Shown here: positions 32,817-42,590 of the stretch, in pieces
How positions within the stretch are numbered: the stretch's first letter is position 1
Layout: the number at the start of each line of letters is the position of its first letter
NCBI GenBank assembly: GCA_041660045.1
Contig: JBAZXA010000004.1
Coordinates: 62,001 to 126,000 of the forward strand
Direction of reading: 5' to 3'
Origin: WM-3-3 sp041660045
GTDB lineage: Bacteria > Pseudomonadota > Gammaproteobacteria > Methylococcales > Methylomonadaceae
Length of the DNA: 64,000 nucleotides
Made by a program: the position numbers and the translations under genes
The notes under the pieces: model-generated
Database searches by the model: none
What the model was told of the DNA's origin: nothing
What the model saw: the letters and a program-made list of their open reading frames with translations, nothing else

Positions 32817-33692
32817 TTAAAAAATTTTCTCTTTGAGTAGCCGTTGTAAATAAAGGCCATATTCATTTTTGCTTAATGGTTTTGCTAGTTTTTCCAATTG
32901 TACGGAATCTATCCACTTTTGGCGATAGGCAATTTCTTCTGGGCAAGCCACTTTTAGCCCTTGCCGCTTTTCTAAGGTCTGGATAAATTGTGATGCCTCC
33001 AAGAGTGATTCATGGGTTCCGGTATCTAGCCATGCCATGCCTCGCCCCATGACTTCTACGGAAAGTGTGTTTTGTTCTAAGTAACAATTATTAATATCAG
33101 TAATTTCAAGTTCACCACGTGCCGAGGGCTTAATTGATTTAGCAATTTCTACCACTTTATCATCGTAAAAATAAAGTCCTGTTACGGCATAACGTGATTT
33201 AGGTTGGCTAGGTTTTTCTTCTAATGAAATGGCAATGCCATTATCATCAAATTCCACCACGCCGTAACGCTCTGGGTCTTGCACCGCATAAGCAAAAACC
33301 GTTGCGCCTTCAGTTTTTTGCGCCGAACGTTTAAGCACTTTTTCCAAATCATGCCCATAAAACAGATTATCACCCAAAACCAGGGCGCAAGGTTGATGAT
33401 TGATAAATTTTTCACCAATAATAAAAGCCTGTGCCAAACCATCGGGTGTGGGCTGCACCGCATATTGAAAGCGCACACCCCATTGGCTACCATCACCTAA
33501 CAATTGTTCAAAACGGCCTATATCTTGGGGGGTCGATATAATTAGTATGTCTTTTATACCAGCCAACATTAGAATGCTAAGTGGATAATATATCATCGGT
33601 TTATCATACACTGGCAGCAATTGCTTGGATAACGCCAAGGTTACAGGATGCAACCGGGTACCTGAGCCGCCCGCTAAAATAATTCCTTTCAT
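32817..33692 (-). CDS. rmlA: Glucose-1-phosphate thymidylyltransferase
   Basis: A 291-residue enzyme making dTDP-glucose from dTTP and glucose 1-phosphate. GGSGTRLHPVTLALSKQLLP is the nucleotide-binding loop with the catalytic Arg and Lys. VLGDNLFYGHDL holds the metal-binding Asp, and EEKPSQPKSRYAVTGLYFYD the sugar site. The length is typical. The ATG overlaps the rmlB stop. It is the last of four rml genes ordered CDBA in the direction of transcription. Confidence 0.96.
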   Translation of the reverse strand: MKGIILAGGSGTRLHPVTLALSKQLLPVYDKPMIYYPLSILMLAGIKDILIISTPQDIGRFEQLLGDGSQWGVRFQYAVQPTPDGLAQAFIIGEKFINHQPCALVLGDNLFYGHDLEKVLKRSAQKTEGATVFAYAVQDPERYGVVEFDDNGIAISLEEKPSQPKSRYAVTGLYFYDDKVVEIAKSIKPSARGELEITDINNCYLEQNTLSVEVMGRGMAWLDTGTHESLLEASQFIQTLEKRQGLKVACPEEIAYRQKWIDSVQLEKLAKPLSKNEYGLYLQRLLKEKIF

Positions 33693-34762
33693 TCTGACAC
33701 CCCTGAACTTAAGCCTAAACGCTCGCGTTGATAACTGCCATCAAGCACGCCCTGCCACCACCATTGATTATCTAAATACCACTGTACCGTTTTACGGATT
33801 CCGGTTTCAAAACTTTCTTGCGGCACCCATTCCAATGCTTGCTTAATTTTACTGGCGTCTATGGCATAACGCTGGTCATGCCCGGGCCGATCAGGCACAT
33901 GGCTGATTAATTCTTCATAACGTTGAATATTACCCGGATGCTTGGGCACCAGCTCGTCCAAAATAGCACAAATAGTTTTTACAACGTCCAGATTAGTCTT
34001 TTCATTATGCCCGCCAATATTATAAGTTTCACCAATATCACCCTGCTTAACCACTGTATACAAGGCGCGCGCGTGGTCTTCGACATAAAGCCAATCCCGG
34101 ATCTGGTCACCCTTGCCATAAACCGGCAGTGGCTTACCTTCAAGCGCATTGAGTATCATCAATGGAATTAATTTTTCTGGAAAATGGTAAGGCCCATAAT
34201 TATTTGAACAATTTGTGACGATCACAGGCAAGCCGTAGGTACGCTGCCAAGCCCTAACTAAATGATCGGAAGCAGCTTTACTGGCTGAATAAGGCGAGCT
34301 TGGATCATAGGCAGTTTGTTCGGTGAACAATCCGGTTTCGCCTAAAGCACCATAAACTTCATCAGTTGATATATGGTGAAACCGAAACCCTTGTTTTTGG
34401 ACATCGGCTAACGTAACCCAATATTCCCGGGCAGCTTCTAACAGGGTATATGTTCCCACTATGTTGGCTTGTATAAAATCTGCCGGCCCATCTATGGAGC
34501 GGTCTACATGCGATTCAGCCGCTAAATGCATAACCACATCGGGTTGATGTTGTTTAAATACCGCATTAAGCGGTGCAGGATCGCAAATATCAAGTTGGGT
34601 AAAAGCATAACGTGGATTGTTTTCAACTGACTTAAGCGATTCTAAGTTGCCAGCATAAGTTAGTTTGTCGACATTGATAACCGAGTCAGCTGTTTGATTG
34701 ATAATATGCCGGACTAAAGCTGAGCCGATAAAACCGGCACCGCCAGTAACTAATATTTTCAT
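33689..34762 (-). CDS. rmlB: dTDP-glucose 4,6-dehydratase
   Basis: A 357-residue extended short-chain dehydrogenase. TGGAGFIGSALVRHI binds NAD, HISTDEVYGALGE carries the catalytic Thr-Asp-Glu, and YSASKAASDHLVRAW the Tyr-x3-Lys. It converts dTDP-glucose to dTDP-4-keto-6-deoxyglucose for rhamnose synthesis. It starts 29 bases after the rmlD stop and overlaps rmlA. The TDE triad separates it from the CDP-glucose dehydratase elsewhere in this locus, which has TDK. Confidence 0.96.
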   Translation of the reverse strand: MKILVTGGAGFIGSALVRHIINQTADSVINVDKLTYAGNLESLKSVENNPRYAFTQLDICDPAPLNAVFKQHQPDVVMHLAAESHVDRSIDGPADFIQANIVGTYTLLEAAREYWVTLADVQKQGFRFHHISTDEVYGALGETGLFTEQTAYDPSSPYSASKAASDHLVRAWQRTYGLPVIVTNCSNNYGPYHFPEKLIPLMILNALEGKPLPVYGKGDQIRDWLYVEDHARALYTVVKQGDIGETYNIGGHNEKTNLDVVKTICAILDELVPKHPGNIQRYEELISHVPDRPGHDQRYAIDASKIKQALEWVPQESFETGIRKTVQWYLDNQWWWQGVLDGSYQRERLGLSSGVSE

Positions 34763-34791
34763 AGGCTTTAGGCTAAATAATTAAAATTAAA

Positions 34792-35685
34792 CTACTGTTT
34801 AAGGACCAGCCCTTGCATACACAATTTTAACGCGGTCTCCCACGCGGGCATTAGCAAATTAAAGCGCTGTTCTAAAAGCGCCGTAGACATATGGGAATTT
34901 TTTGGCCTGTTTGCTGGCACAGGGTAGGCTTCTGTAGGAATGGGGTTAATCTGCTGAACTTTTAAATCCGCGCCTTGTTGTCTAGCAAGCTCTACTATCG
35001 CCTGGGCAAAAGCATGCCAAGACGTGCTCCCTGTCGCTGTTAAATTATAAATGCCTGAACTGAAGCTGCCTTGTATTTGTTCTTGTAATACTTGCTTTAA
35101 CACAAGAGATGTAGTCTCTGCTATTAAACGCGCCCACGTCGGCGCACCAATTTGGTCCGCAACAATATTTAATTCTTCACGTTCTGCAGCTAAACGTAAT
35201 ATTGTATTTACAAAGTTTTGTCCCCGTAGACCGTAAACCCATGACGTCCTGAATATCAAATAATCTGCATCCGTAGACTGGATTGCCTGTTCTCCCGCTA
35301 ATTTACTTTGTCCATAAACGTTAATTGGATTAGTGCTATCAGCTTCGTTATAAGCTGTTGCTTTGCTGCCATCAAAAACATAATCGGTGGAATAATGAAT
35401 CAATAGCGTACGGTTTTTAGCCGCTTCTTCCGCCATGATTTCAGGTACCTTGGTGTTAAGTACAAATGCCGCGTCCTGATCGCTCTCAGCTTTGTCCACT
35501 GCGGTATATGCCGCAGCGTTAACGATGATGTCGGGCTTTATTTGTTGTAATGTTTGCCTTAACACCGCTAAATTAGACAAGTCCATAAAGTCACGGTCGG
35601 CAGCAATAATATCACCAAATGGCAATAACGCCCTAGCCAGTTCCCAACCAACTTGCCCTTGACTTCCTGTCACTAAAATTTTCAT
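34792..35685 (-). CDS. rmlD: dTDP-4-dehydrorhamnose reductase
   Basis: A 297-residue reductase giving dTDP-L-rhamnose. GSQGQVGWELA is the cofactor site, NAAAYTAVDKAESD the family signature, YSTDYVFDGSK the active-site Thr/Asp stretch, and YGQSKLAGE the Tyr-x3-Lys. Its ATG overlaps the rmlC stop. Standard length and all motifs are intact. Confidence 0.95.
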   Translation of the reverse strand: MKILVTGSQGQVGWELARALLPFGDIIAADRDFMDLSNLAVLRQTLQQIKPDIIVNAAAYTAVDKAESDQDAAFVLNTKVPEIMAEEAAKNRTLLIHYSTDYVFDGSKATAYNEADSTNPINVYGQSKLAGEQAIQSTDADYLIFRTSWVYGLRGQNFVNTILRLAAEREELNIVADQIGAPTWARLIAETTSLVLKQVLQEQIQGSFSSGIYNLTATGSTSWHAFAQAIVELARQQGADLKVQQINPIPTEAYPVPANRPKNSHMSTALLEQRFNLLMPAWETALKLCMQGLVLKQ

Positions 35686-36227
35686 GCAAAAACCTCAGCA
35701 TTCTTTAACAAACTACCCTGTTCATCTTTAGCAGATAGCTTTGGCTCTATGCCTTCAGGCCATTTGATAGCAATTTCCGGATCATCCCAGCGTATACACC
35801 GTTCACATTCAGGCGCATAATAATCCGTTGTTTTATAGAGAAAATCAGCCGTTTCTGTAAGTACTACAAAACCATGGGCGAAACCGGCCGGCACCCATAA
35901 TTGCCGATGATTATCCCCACTAAGCTCAACACCAACCCAGCGTCCAAAATTAGCTGAAGATTTCCGCACATCCACTGCCACATCAAAAACCAAGCCACTC
36001 ACTACCCGCACTAATTTACCTTGCGGCCGGTTAATTTGATAATGTAAGCCTCGCAAGACATTTTTAGCCGAACGTGAATGGTTATCTTGGACAAATTCAG
36101 GGCTAATCCCTGCTAAGGTATTAAAACTATTTTGGTTGTAGCTTTCCATAAAAAAGCCACGCTGATCGCCAAAAACTTTAGGTTCAACAATCAAAACCTC
36201 TGGTATTGCAGTTTGAATGATATTCAT
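35682..36227 (-). CDS. rmlC: dTDP-4-dehydrorhamnose 3,5-epimerase
   Basis: A 181-residue cupin. RGLHYQINRPQGKLVRV carries the catalytic His and the substrate-binding Lys/Arg, FDVAVDVRKSS the paired Asp, and LYKTTDYYAPE the conserved tyrosines. IRWDDPEIAIKWP is the usual C-terminal motif. It epimerises C3 and C5 of dTDP-4-keto-6-deoxyglucose. Sitting in the rml set, it is the true RmlC; the paralogue at 11842-12399 differs at the tyrosine region. Confidence 0.95.
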   Translation of the reverse strand: MNIIQTAIPEVLIVEPKVFGDQRGFFMESYNQNSFNTLAGISPEFVQDNHSRSAKNVLRGLHYQINRPQGKLVRVVSGLVFDVAVDVRKSSANFGRWVGVELSGDNHRQLWVPAGFAHGFVVLTETADFLYKTTDYYAPECERCIRWDDPEIAIKWPEGIEPKLSAKDEQGSLLKNAEVFA

Positions 36228-36290
36228 GGCCTTAATGTGTCGGGTATATTATATGATAGGGCTTAGTTGACACAATATTTATCGACGATA

Positions 36291-37610
36291 TCAACGTCCG
36301 ATTGCATAGTAATCAAGGCCACTGCGCCTAACAATTTCAGGCTCATACATATTCCTTCCATCAAAAATAACTTTGTCTTTAAGCTGCCCCTGTAAATACT
36401 CAAAATCAGGGCTGCGAAACTGTTTCCATTCAGTAACAATAATTAATGCATCAACTTGTTTTAAAGCATCTTTAGGTGATTCAGCATAAGTAAGCCCTGG
36501 CTTGTTATCATAAATTCGCTTTGATTCTTCCATAGCTTCAGGGTCAAAGGCTTGAACAAAAGCACCCGCATCTATTAAGGCCTCCAACAATACACGGCTA
36601 GGCGCATCACGCATATCATCCGTATTCGGTTTAAAGGATAAGCCCCATAATGCAAATACCTTACCCTTTATACCATCAGGGTAATGGGCGTTTATTTTTT
36701 CAAATAATCGATGTTTTTGGCGATTGTTAACATTTTCGACGGCATTCAACAATTCAGCATGATAGCCAATTTCTTTAGCTGTCCTTTCCAAGGCTTTTAC
36801 ATCTTTAGGAAAGCATGAACCGCCATAGCCACAGCCAGGATAGATAAAACTATAACCGATACGGCTATCTGAACCTATACCTTGTCTTACCGCCTCTATA
36901 TCTGCCCCTAAGCGCTCCGCTAGGTTTGCCAATTCATTCATAAAACTGATTTTAGTGGCTAACATGGCATTCGCCGCATATTTAGTAAGTTCTGCAGACC
37001 GAATATCCATTGCGATTACCCGCTCATAACTCCGGTTAAACGGGGCATACAACGCTTTTAGCAATTCAGTTGTCCTTGGATTATCAGTTCCAATAACAAT
37101 ACGATCCGGTTTCATAAAGTCATTTAACGCAGCGCCTTCCTTTAAAAACTCTGGATTAGACACCACATCAAATTCGATGTTTTTTCCACGTGCTGTTAAT
37201 GCAGCCTGCAAAGCGTCCCTCACTTTATCAGCTGTACCAACTGGGACTGTTGATTTATCAACAATCACACGATATTCTTCCATATGCTCACCGATACTAT
37301 TGGCTACCGCTAAAACATACTGTAAATCAGCCGAGCCGTCTTCATCTGGCGGTGTACCAACCGCGATAAACTGAAATAAGCCAAATGTTACCGCTTCGTT
37401 GACATCTGATGTAAAATGCAAACGCCCCGCTTCTTGGTTTTCTTTAACCATCGCTTCCAAGCCAGGCTCATAAATCGGGATAATTCCTTGTTTTAATTTG
37501 TCTATCTTATTCTTGTCAACATCCATACATAGCACATCATTACCAACCTCTGCCAAACAAGTCCCTGTAACCAGTCCAACGTACCCACTACCAAACACTG
37601 TAATTTTCAT
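36291..37610 (-). CDS. ugd: UDP-glucose 6-dehydrogenase
   Basis: A 439-residue NAD enzyme oxidising UDP-glucose to UDP-glucuronate. VFGSGYVGLVTGTCLAE is the N-terminal NAD site and GCGYGGSCFPKDVKAL contains the catalytic Cys. WGLSFKPNTDDMRDAPS marks the C-terminal UDP-binding domain. I chose the ATG at 37610 (MKITVFGSG); an upstream start at 37652 would add a hydrophobic leader not seen in the family. It is the first gene of the polysaccharide locus and is divergent from relA across about 180 bp; I see no convincing promoter for it there. Confidence 0.95.
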   Translation of the reverse strand: MKITVFGSGYVGLVTGTCLAEVGNDVLCMDVDKNKIDKLKQGIIPIYEPGLEAMVKENQEAGRLHFTSDVNEAVTFGLFQFIAVGTPPDEDGSADLQYVLAVANSIGEHMEEYRVIVDKSTVPVGTADKVRDALQAALTARGKNIEFDVVSNPEFLKEGAALNDFMKPDRIVIGTDNPRTTELLKALYAPFNRSYERVIAMDIRSAELTKYAANAMLATKISFMNELANLAERLGADIEAVRQGIGSDSRIGYSFIYPGCGYGGSCFPKDVKALERTAKEIGYHAELLNAVENVNNRQKHRLFEKINAHYPDGIKGKVFALWGLSFKPNTDDMRDAPSRVLLEALIDAGAFVQAFDPEAMEESKRIYDNKPGLTYAESPKDALKQVDALIIVTEWKQFRSPDFEYLQGQLKDKVIFDGRNMYEPEIVRRSGLDYYAIGR

Positions 37611-37794
37611 AATAATTATTTTAAAAATAAAGATAAAAAATGGTAACAACAATTAATTGTAAAATGACTAAGCTTAGCACTAATTAATTAAAAATTTGAT
37701 GACAACATTTTTACACAAAGCACTACTTAATTTATGTAAAATTTTTCTAAGCTAGCATGAATACCACGTTTTTCGAATCTTTTAGTCTTATTTT

Positions 37795-39909
37795 ATGCAA
37801 AAAAATATAGATGCCAATTTATTTTCTTTCAAAGAATTTTCCAATGCCGACCAGTTGGAAATCAGCCGCGCACTCACTATTATAGGCCAAATTCCGCACG
37901 ACCCACACTATGGCAGACCCACAGGTATTCAGGTAGCCGTTGTATTAGCAGCATTTCATATCGATTTAAATACAACACTGGCCGCCATTTTAAGCGATCC
38001 AAGACTCGATAACCTAGCTATTAAACCGGATATTAGCCAACAATTTGGCGTCACTGTTGCCAATCTTGTCAATGATGTTAATTGGCTTAATAAAGTTACT
38101 GTCTACACAACAGAGATGGCTAATCAGCCTAATCAAGCTGAGATATTACGGCGCATGCTGTTGTCTATGACCCAAGATATACGCGCAGTATTAATTAAAT
38201 TAGCTTACCGTGTACAAAGATTACGAAACTTACATAAAGAATCTAAAGAAATCCAACATTTTATCGCCCAAGAGACGCTGGATATATATGCGCCTATTGC
38301 TAACCGGCTTGGCATCCACCACTTAAAGTGGGAATTGGAGGACATGGCATTTCGCAGCCTAGAGAATGAAGCCTACCGAAAAATAGCGAAAGCTTTGGTT
38401 GATAATCGGATACGCCGAGAAGAGTGCATACATCAATTTATCAAAGAACTACAGGAGGCTTTATCAATAGAAGCTATACAAGCCGATGTCTATGGCCGAC
38501 CTAAGCATATTTATAGCATATGGCGAAAAATGGAGCGTAAAAATCTAGAAATAGATCAACTTCATGACCTTTTGGCAGTACGGATTATAGTTCTAAGCTT
38601 ATCGGCCTGTTATGCCGTTTTGGGTTTAGTACATAGTTTATGGCGTTACATACCTAAAGAATTTGATGATTACATTGCCAACCCAAAAGCCAATGGTTAT
38701 CAATCATTACATACGGTGATTATTGATAACGAGGGGAACCGTATAGAAGTACAAATACGTACCCGTGATATGCATGATTTTGCTGAGTTAGGCGTGGCTG
38801 CTCATTGGTCTTATAAAGAAGGTGGGAGACATAATGCTGCTATCGAAAAAAGTATTGCAGCATTGCGTAAGATGTTAATTGATAAGGATGATGATGCAAC
38901 ATTATTGGAAGATTTTGGTAATAATATTTTTTATGACCGTGTTTATGTTTTAACACCTGCAGGAAAACTTATTGACTTGATTAAAGGCGCAACGCCATTG
39001 GATTTTGCTTACGCTGTTCATTCCGAAATTGGTCATAGATGCCGTGGTGCCAAAGTTAATGGACGAATTGTACCATTAACATATATTTTGAAGTCAGGTG
39101 AGCAAGTTGAAATCTTAACTGCTAAAGAAGCAGAGCCAAATTACAATTGGATAGATCCTAATTTAGGATATTTAAAATCATCCAGGGCAATCAGTCGCGT
39201 CAAAAGCTGGTTTAAAAACCGCCAACAATCTCAAAACATTACCTCTGGGAAATCTATTTTAGACAGAGAACTATCACGCTTAGGAATAAGACAGCCAAGC
39301 CTAGTAGAAATGTCAAAACACTTTAAAGTACATTCTGTTGATAAACTACTAGAGTCTATAGGTCGTAGTGATATAAATTTAAGGCAAATTAGTAATTATT
39401 TCAAAGTTCAAGATGGTGAGCTTGAAGAGTCTTTTACAAAAACCATATCAATAAAAAAACAAGCACAATCAGCTATAACCGTAAGTGGCATTGATAATGT
39501 TCTAACTACATATTCCAATTGTTGTACGCCAGTGCCAGGCGATGAAATTATTGGCTATATATCCATCAAGAAGGGGATTACTATCCATAGAAAAGATTGC
39601 GCCAATATATTGGGTCTTAATGCCGATAAAAAGAATAGGCTGATTCCTGTAAATTGGGGCAACCAAAAAACTAGCCACTCAGTACCAATAGTGATTAAGG
39701 CGCATAGTGCGCATCATGTATTAAACGATGTTAGCCAAATACTAGCTAAAGCAAGAATACATATTATTGAAGCATTACTTAACACACACTCAGACTTTTC
39801 TGCGACATTAAATTTAACAATATTAGTCGAGAATACAGATCAATTAGGCGAAGTGTTAAGCAAAATAAACTGCTTACCCAATATACAAGAGGCACTAAGA
39901 AAGATATGA
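37795..39909 (+). CDS. relA: GTP pyrophosphokinase, monofunctional (p)ppGpp synthetase
   Basis: A 704-residue RelA. The N-terminal hydrolase domain is degenerate: the HD pair is missing (LAAILSDPRLDNL where bifunctional enzymes have HD). The synthetase domain has YGRPKHIYSIWRKM, GYQSLHTVI and EVQIRTRDMH. The acidic EFDDYIANPK corresponds to the EXDD motif of RelA, whereas SpoT-type enzymes have RXKD, so this should be a ribosome-activated synthetase. A TGS domain (about residues 385-445, VYVLTPAGKLIDLIKGATPL) and a C-terminal ACT-like domain follow. It is the only protein gene on the plus strand. No good ribosome-binding site precedes the ATG, so the start is moderately sure. Confidence 0.95.
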   Translation: MQKNIDANLFSFKEFSNADQLEISRALTIIGQIPHDPHYGRPTGIQVAVVLAAFHIDLNTTLAAILSDPRLDNLAIKPDISQQFGVTVANLVNDVNWLNKVTVYTTEMANQPNQAEILRRMLLSMTQDIRAVLIKLAYRVQRLRNLHKESKEIQHFIAQETLDIYAPIANRLGIHHLKWELEDMAFRSLENEAYRKIAKALVDNRIRREECIHQFIKELQEALSIEAIQADVYGRPKHIYSIWRKMERKNLEIDQLHDLLAVRIIVLSLSACYAVLGLVHSLWRYIPKEFDDYIANPKANGYQSLHTVIIDNEGNRIEVQIRTRDMHDFAELGVAAHWSYKEGGRHNAAIEKSIAALRKMLIDKDDDATLLEDFGNNIFYDRVYVLTPAGKLIDLIKGATPLDFAYAVHSEIGHRCRGAKVNGRIVPLTYILKSGEQVEILTAKEAEPNYNWIDPNLGYLKSSRAISRVKSWFKNRQQSQNITSGKSILDRELSRLGIRQPSLVEMSKHFKVHSVDKLLESIGRSDINLRQISNYFKVQDGELEESFTKTISIKKQAQSAITVSGIDNVLTTYSNCCTPVPGDEIIGYISIKKGITIHRKDCANILGLNADKKNRLIPVNWGNQKTSHSVPIVIKAHSAHHVLNDVSQILAKARIHIIEALLNTHSDFSATLNLTILVENTDQLGEVLSKINCLPNIQEALRKI

Positions 39910-39926
39910 ATTTAAACTTAAAGAAG

Positions 39927-39955
39927 AAAACCTATAAGTAGTTATAGGTTTTTTT
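39927..39955 (+). terminator. Intrinsic terminator after relA
   Basis: AACCTATAA (39929-39937), loop GTAG and TTATAGGTT (39942-39950) form a perfect nine-base-pair stem that runs into seven T residues (39949-39955), 18 bases past the relA stop. Confidence 0.9.
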
Positions 39956-40072
39956 AAAGCGCTTTAACATTGACTATATATTTTATTTAGAAGAGTTGAA
40001 TCTAAAACAAAATATGTGTTGGATAAGTACAAAGTTAGACTTTATAAAATTATAAATGATTTTAAATTAGAT

Positions 40073-40112
40073 GAAGAGCTTACCCTAACTAGTAAGCTTT
40101 TCTTTTTGTTTT
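40073..40112 (+). terminator. Second terminator between convergent relA and rplQ
   Basis: GAAGAGCTTAC (40073-40083) pairs with GTAAGCTTTTC (40092-40102), 11 pairs with one G-U, around an eight-base loop, then TTTTTGTTTTT. The T-run favours the plus strand, but the stem could also slow transcripts arriving from rplQ on the minus strand. The rest of 39956-40117 shows nothing further. Confidence 0.7.
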
Positions 40113-40117
40113 TAATA

Positions 40118-40486
40118 CTAATCTAGCTCAATTCTATCGACTAATTCAACATAAGCCATAGGTGCATCATCTCCAGGCCTAAATCCACATTTCATAATTC
40201 TTAAATATCCACCGGGACGTGCTTGATACCTAGGCCCTAACTCATTGAAGAGTTTAGTTACAACCTCACGATCACGTAGTCTAGCAAATGCCAGACGTCG
40301 TTTTGCGACACTGTCATTTTTTGCAAGCGTAATTAAAGGCTCTGCAATACTTCTTAATTGTTTAGCTTTTGGTAGGGTTGTCTTAATTAATTCATGTTTA
40401 AATAGTGCATTTGTTAAGCTACTAAATAAAGCCTTACGATGGCTTGAATCAATATTAAATTTTCTACCGGATTTGCGATGTCTCAT
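40118..40486 (-). CDS. rplQ: 50S ribosomal protein L17
   Basis: A 122-residue large-subunit protein near the exit tunnel. The opening MRHRKSGRKFNIDSSHRKAL and the middle LPKAKQLRSIAEPLITLAK are the family signature, and GYLRIMKCGFRPGDDAPMAY is the conserved end. It is the last gene of the alpha operon, 31 bases after rpoA, and is convergent with relA. Confidence 0.98.
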   Translation of the reverse strand: MRHRKSGRKFNIDSSHRKALFSSLTNALFKHELIKTTLPKAKQLRSIAEPLITLAKNDSVAKRRLAFARLRDREVVTKLFNELGPRYQARPGGYLRIMKCGFRPGDDAPMAYVELVDRIELD

Positions 40487-40517
40487 TACAAAAACCTGAT
40501 GTTATAAAATTGTACTA

Positions 40518-41519
40518 TTAAGAATGTTGGTCAGCTAAGCTTTCAGGTGGCCAATTTTCAAGGCGCATGCCCAATGATAATCCTTTTAATGCCAAGATAT
40601 CTTTAATTTCTGTTAAAGATTTTTTTCCTAGATTAGGTGTCTTTAATAATTCAACTTCTGTGCGCTGAATTAGGTCACCAATATAGAAAATATTTTCGGC
40701 TTTTAAGCAATTAGCTGAACGCACAGTTAGCTCTAAATCATCAACAGGTCGTAAAAGAACTGGATCAAAAGTGTCTTCAACTGCTATATTTTCTTTTTCT
40801 GGCCTATCCTTGACTTTTTCAAAATCAACGAATACAGATAGTTGATCGTGCAAAATAGTAGCGGCCATTTTAATTGTTTCTTCTGGATCTACTGTTCCGT
40901 TAGTTTCAAGTTCAATGATAAGTTTATCTAAATTTGTCCGTTGTTCAACACGTGTTGTTTCAACTTGATATGCAACCTTCATTATTGGGCTATATGAAGC
41001 ATCCAATTGCAAGGCACCGACAGCAGAATTGTAATCGTTACTTGCTTTTCGTACACTTACTGGTTCGTATCCTCTTCCTCTACGAACTCTAATCTTCATA
41101 CTTAAAGCACCAGCTTGGGTTAAGTTAGCAATAACCAATTCTGGATTTATAATATCAACATCATGCGGCAAAGTAATGTCCGCAGCAGTGACAGCACCAG
41201 CACCTGTTTTCTTAAGATGCAACTCAGCTTCGTCTTTTGAGTGTAAGACAACTGCTAACTTTTTTAAATTTAAGATGATATCGATAACATCTTCTTGAAC
41301 ACCATCAATAGTTGTATATTCATGAAGAACACCTTCAATTTCTACATCAGTAACAGCACATCCTGGTATGGTTGATAACAAAACACGACGTAGAGCATTA
41401 CCTAAAGAATGGCCAAAGCCACGTTCTAAAGGTTCTATAACAATTCTTGAATGATTAGGACTTTTACTTACCACCTCAACTAATTGAGGTTTTAACAGGC
41501 CAGAAATTGAATTCCGCAT
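40518..41519 (-). CDS. rpoA: RNA polymerase alpha subunit
   Basis: A 333-residue subunit. The N-terminal domain (about 1-235) for dimerisation and assembly includes RGFGHSLGNALRRVLLSTIPG. The C-terminal domain (about 250-320) for promoter UP elements and activators has RSANCLKAENIFYIGDL, with the Arg equivalent to R265 of E. coli, and LLKTPNLGKKSLTEIK. Full length and intact; lies between rpsD and rplQ as in other gammaproteobacteria. Confidence 0.98.
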   Translation of the reverse strand: MRNSISGLLKPQLVEVVSKSPNHSRIVIEPLERGFGHSLGNALRRVLLSTIPGCAVTDVEIEGVLHEYTTIDGVQEDVIDIILNLKKLAVVLHSKDEAELHLKKTGAGAVTAADITLPHDVDIINPELVIANLTQAGALSMKIRVRRGRGYEPVSVRKASNDYNSAVGALQLDASYSPIMKVAYQVETTRVEQRTNLDKLIIELETNGTVDPEETIKMAATILHDQLSVFVDFEKVKDRPEKENIAVEDTFDPVLLRPVDDLELTVRSANCLKAENIFYIGDLIQRTEVELLKTPNLGKKSLTEIKDILALKGLSLGMRLENWPPESLADQHS

Positions 41520-41539
41520 TTATACTCTTCCGTTAAACA

Positions 41540-42160
41540 TTATTTGGAGTAAAGCTCTACAACCAATTGTTCATTAATATCTGAACCTAAATCAACACGA
41601 TCAGGAACAGCTTTAAATGTTCCAGTCATCATTTTAGCATTGACTTCAACCCAAGAAGGAAAGCCGTATTGTTCTGAAACTGTCAATGCGTCTACTATTC
41701 TTTGTTGTTTTTTTGCTTTATCCCTAATAGTAAGAACATCGCCAGGTTTAACTTGATACGAAGGTATATTAATTAAGGCGTTATTTACCATAACTGACTT
41801 ATGCCCAACTAGCTGTCTTGCCTCAGCTCGTGTGCAGGAGAATCCCATGCGATATACCACATTATCCAATCTACATTCTAATAAGTTTAACAAGTTTTCA
41901 CCTGTTGCCCCTTTTTTTGAATCAGCAGATTTATAATAATTTCTAAATTGCTTTTCTAAGATTCCATAAATTCTACGTAATCTTTGCTTAGCCCTTAACT
42001 GCAATGCATAATCAGAGTTTCTTGTCCGTTTAGTGCCGTGCTGGCCTGGCCTTTGTTCTAACTTACACTTAGATTCAAGTGATTTGCCCCTACTTTTAAG
42101 GAAAAGGTCTGTGCCTTCTCTCCGACTAAGCTTACATGTGGGCCCTATATATCTTGCCAT
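41540..42160 (-). CDS. rpsD: 30S ribosomal protein S4
   Basis: A 206-residue primary 16S rRNA-binding protein. It starts MARYIGPTCKLSRREGTDLF and has an S4 RNA-binding domain near CRLDNVVYRMGFSCTRAEAR. In E. coli S4 represses the alpha operon through its mRNA; no matching pseudoknot was worked out here. 19 bases separate it from rpsK. Confidence 0.98.
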   Translation of the reverse strand: MARYIGPTCKLSRREGTDLFLKSRGKSLESKCKLEQRPGQHGTKRTRNSDYALQLRAKQRLRRIYGILEKQFRNYYKSADSKKGATGENLLNLLECRLDNVVYRMGFSCTRAEARQLVGHKSVMVNNALINIPSYQVKPGDVLTIRDKAKKQQRIVDALTVSEQYGFPSWVEVNAKMMTGTFKAVPDRVDLGSDINEQLVVELYSK

Positions 42161-42179
42161 CTTTTACTACTCCAGCTTA

Positions 42180-42566
42180 CTAAACACGACGTTTTTTAGG
42201 TGGGCGACATCCGTTATGTGGAATTGGCGTCACATCAACGATATTATTTATTTTAAAGCCCATATTACTTAAGGATCTTACTGCAGATTCCCTACCTGGC
42301 CCAGGTCCTTTAATCATAACATCAAGATTTTTCATACCATATTCTTGAACAACAGCACCTGCTTTTTCAGCCGCTACTTGAGCTGCAAATGGTGTACTTT
42401 TCCTCGATCCACGAAAACCAGAACCACCAGAAGTTGCCCAAGAAAGAGCATTTCCTTTTCGGTCCGTAATCGTAATTATTGTATTATTAAAGGATGCATG
42501 GACATGTGCTATGCCATCTGCAATTTCTTTTTTTACTCGTTTTCTAGAACGATTTTGAGTTGCCAT
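42180..42566 (-). CDS. rpsK: 30S ribosomal protein S11
   Basis: A 128-residue platform protein of the small subunit. HVHASFNNTIITITDRKGN and FRGSRKSTPFAAQVAAEKAG are the family hallmarks, and the C-terminus TPIPHNGCRPPKKRRV contacts mRNA and rRNA. Complete, in the alpha operon between rpsM and rpsD. Confidence 0.98.
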   Translation of the reverse strand: MATQNRSRKRVKKEIADGIAHVHASFNNTIITITDRKGNALSWATSGGSGFRGSRKSTPFAAQVAAEKAGAVVQEYGMKNLDVMIKGPGPGRESAVRSLSNMGFKINNIVDVTPIPHNGCRPPKKRRV

Positions 42567-42590
42567 TTATCAGTCTCTTAGTAAAGCATC

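Noticed and set aside
37653..37794. Promoter pair for ugd and relA
   Set aside because: TTTACA and TTGTCA boxes exist but no -10 box at a proper distance; AT-rich sequence gives many chance matches.
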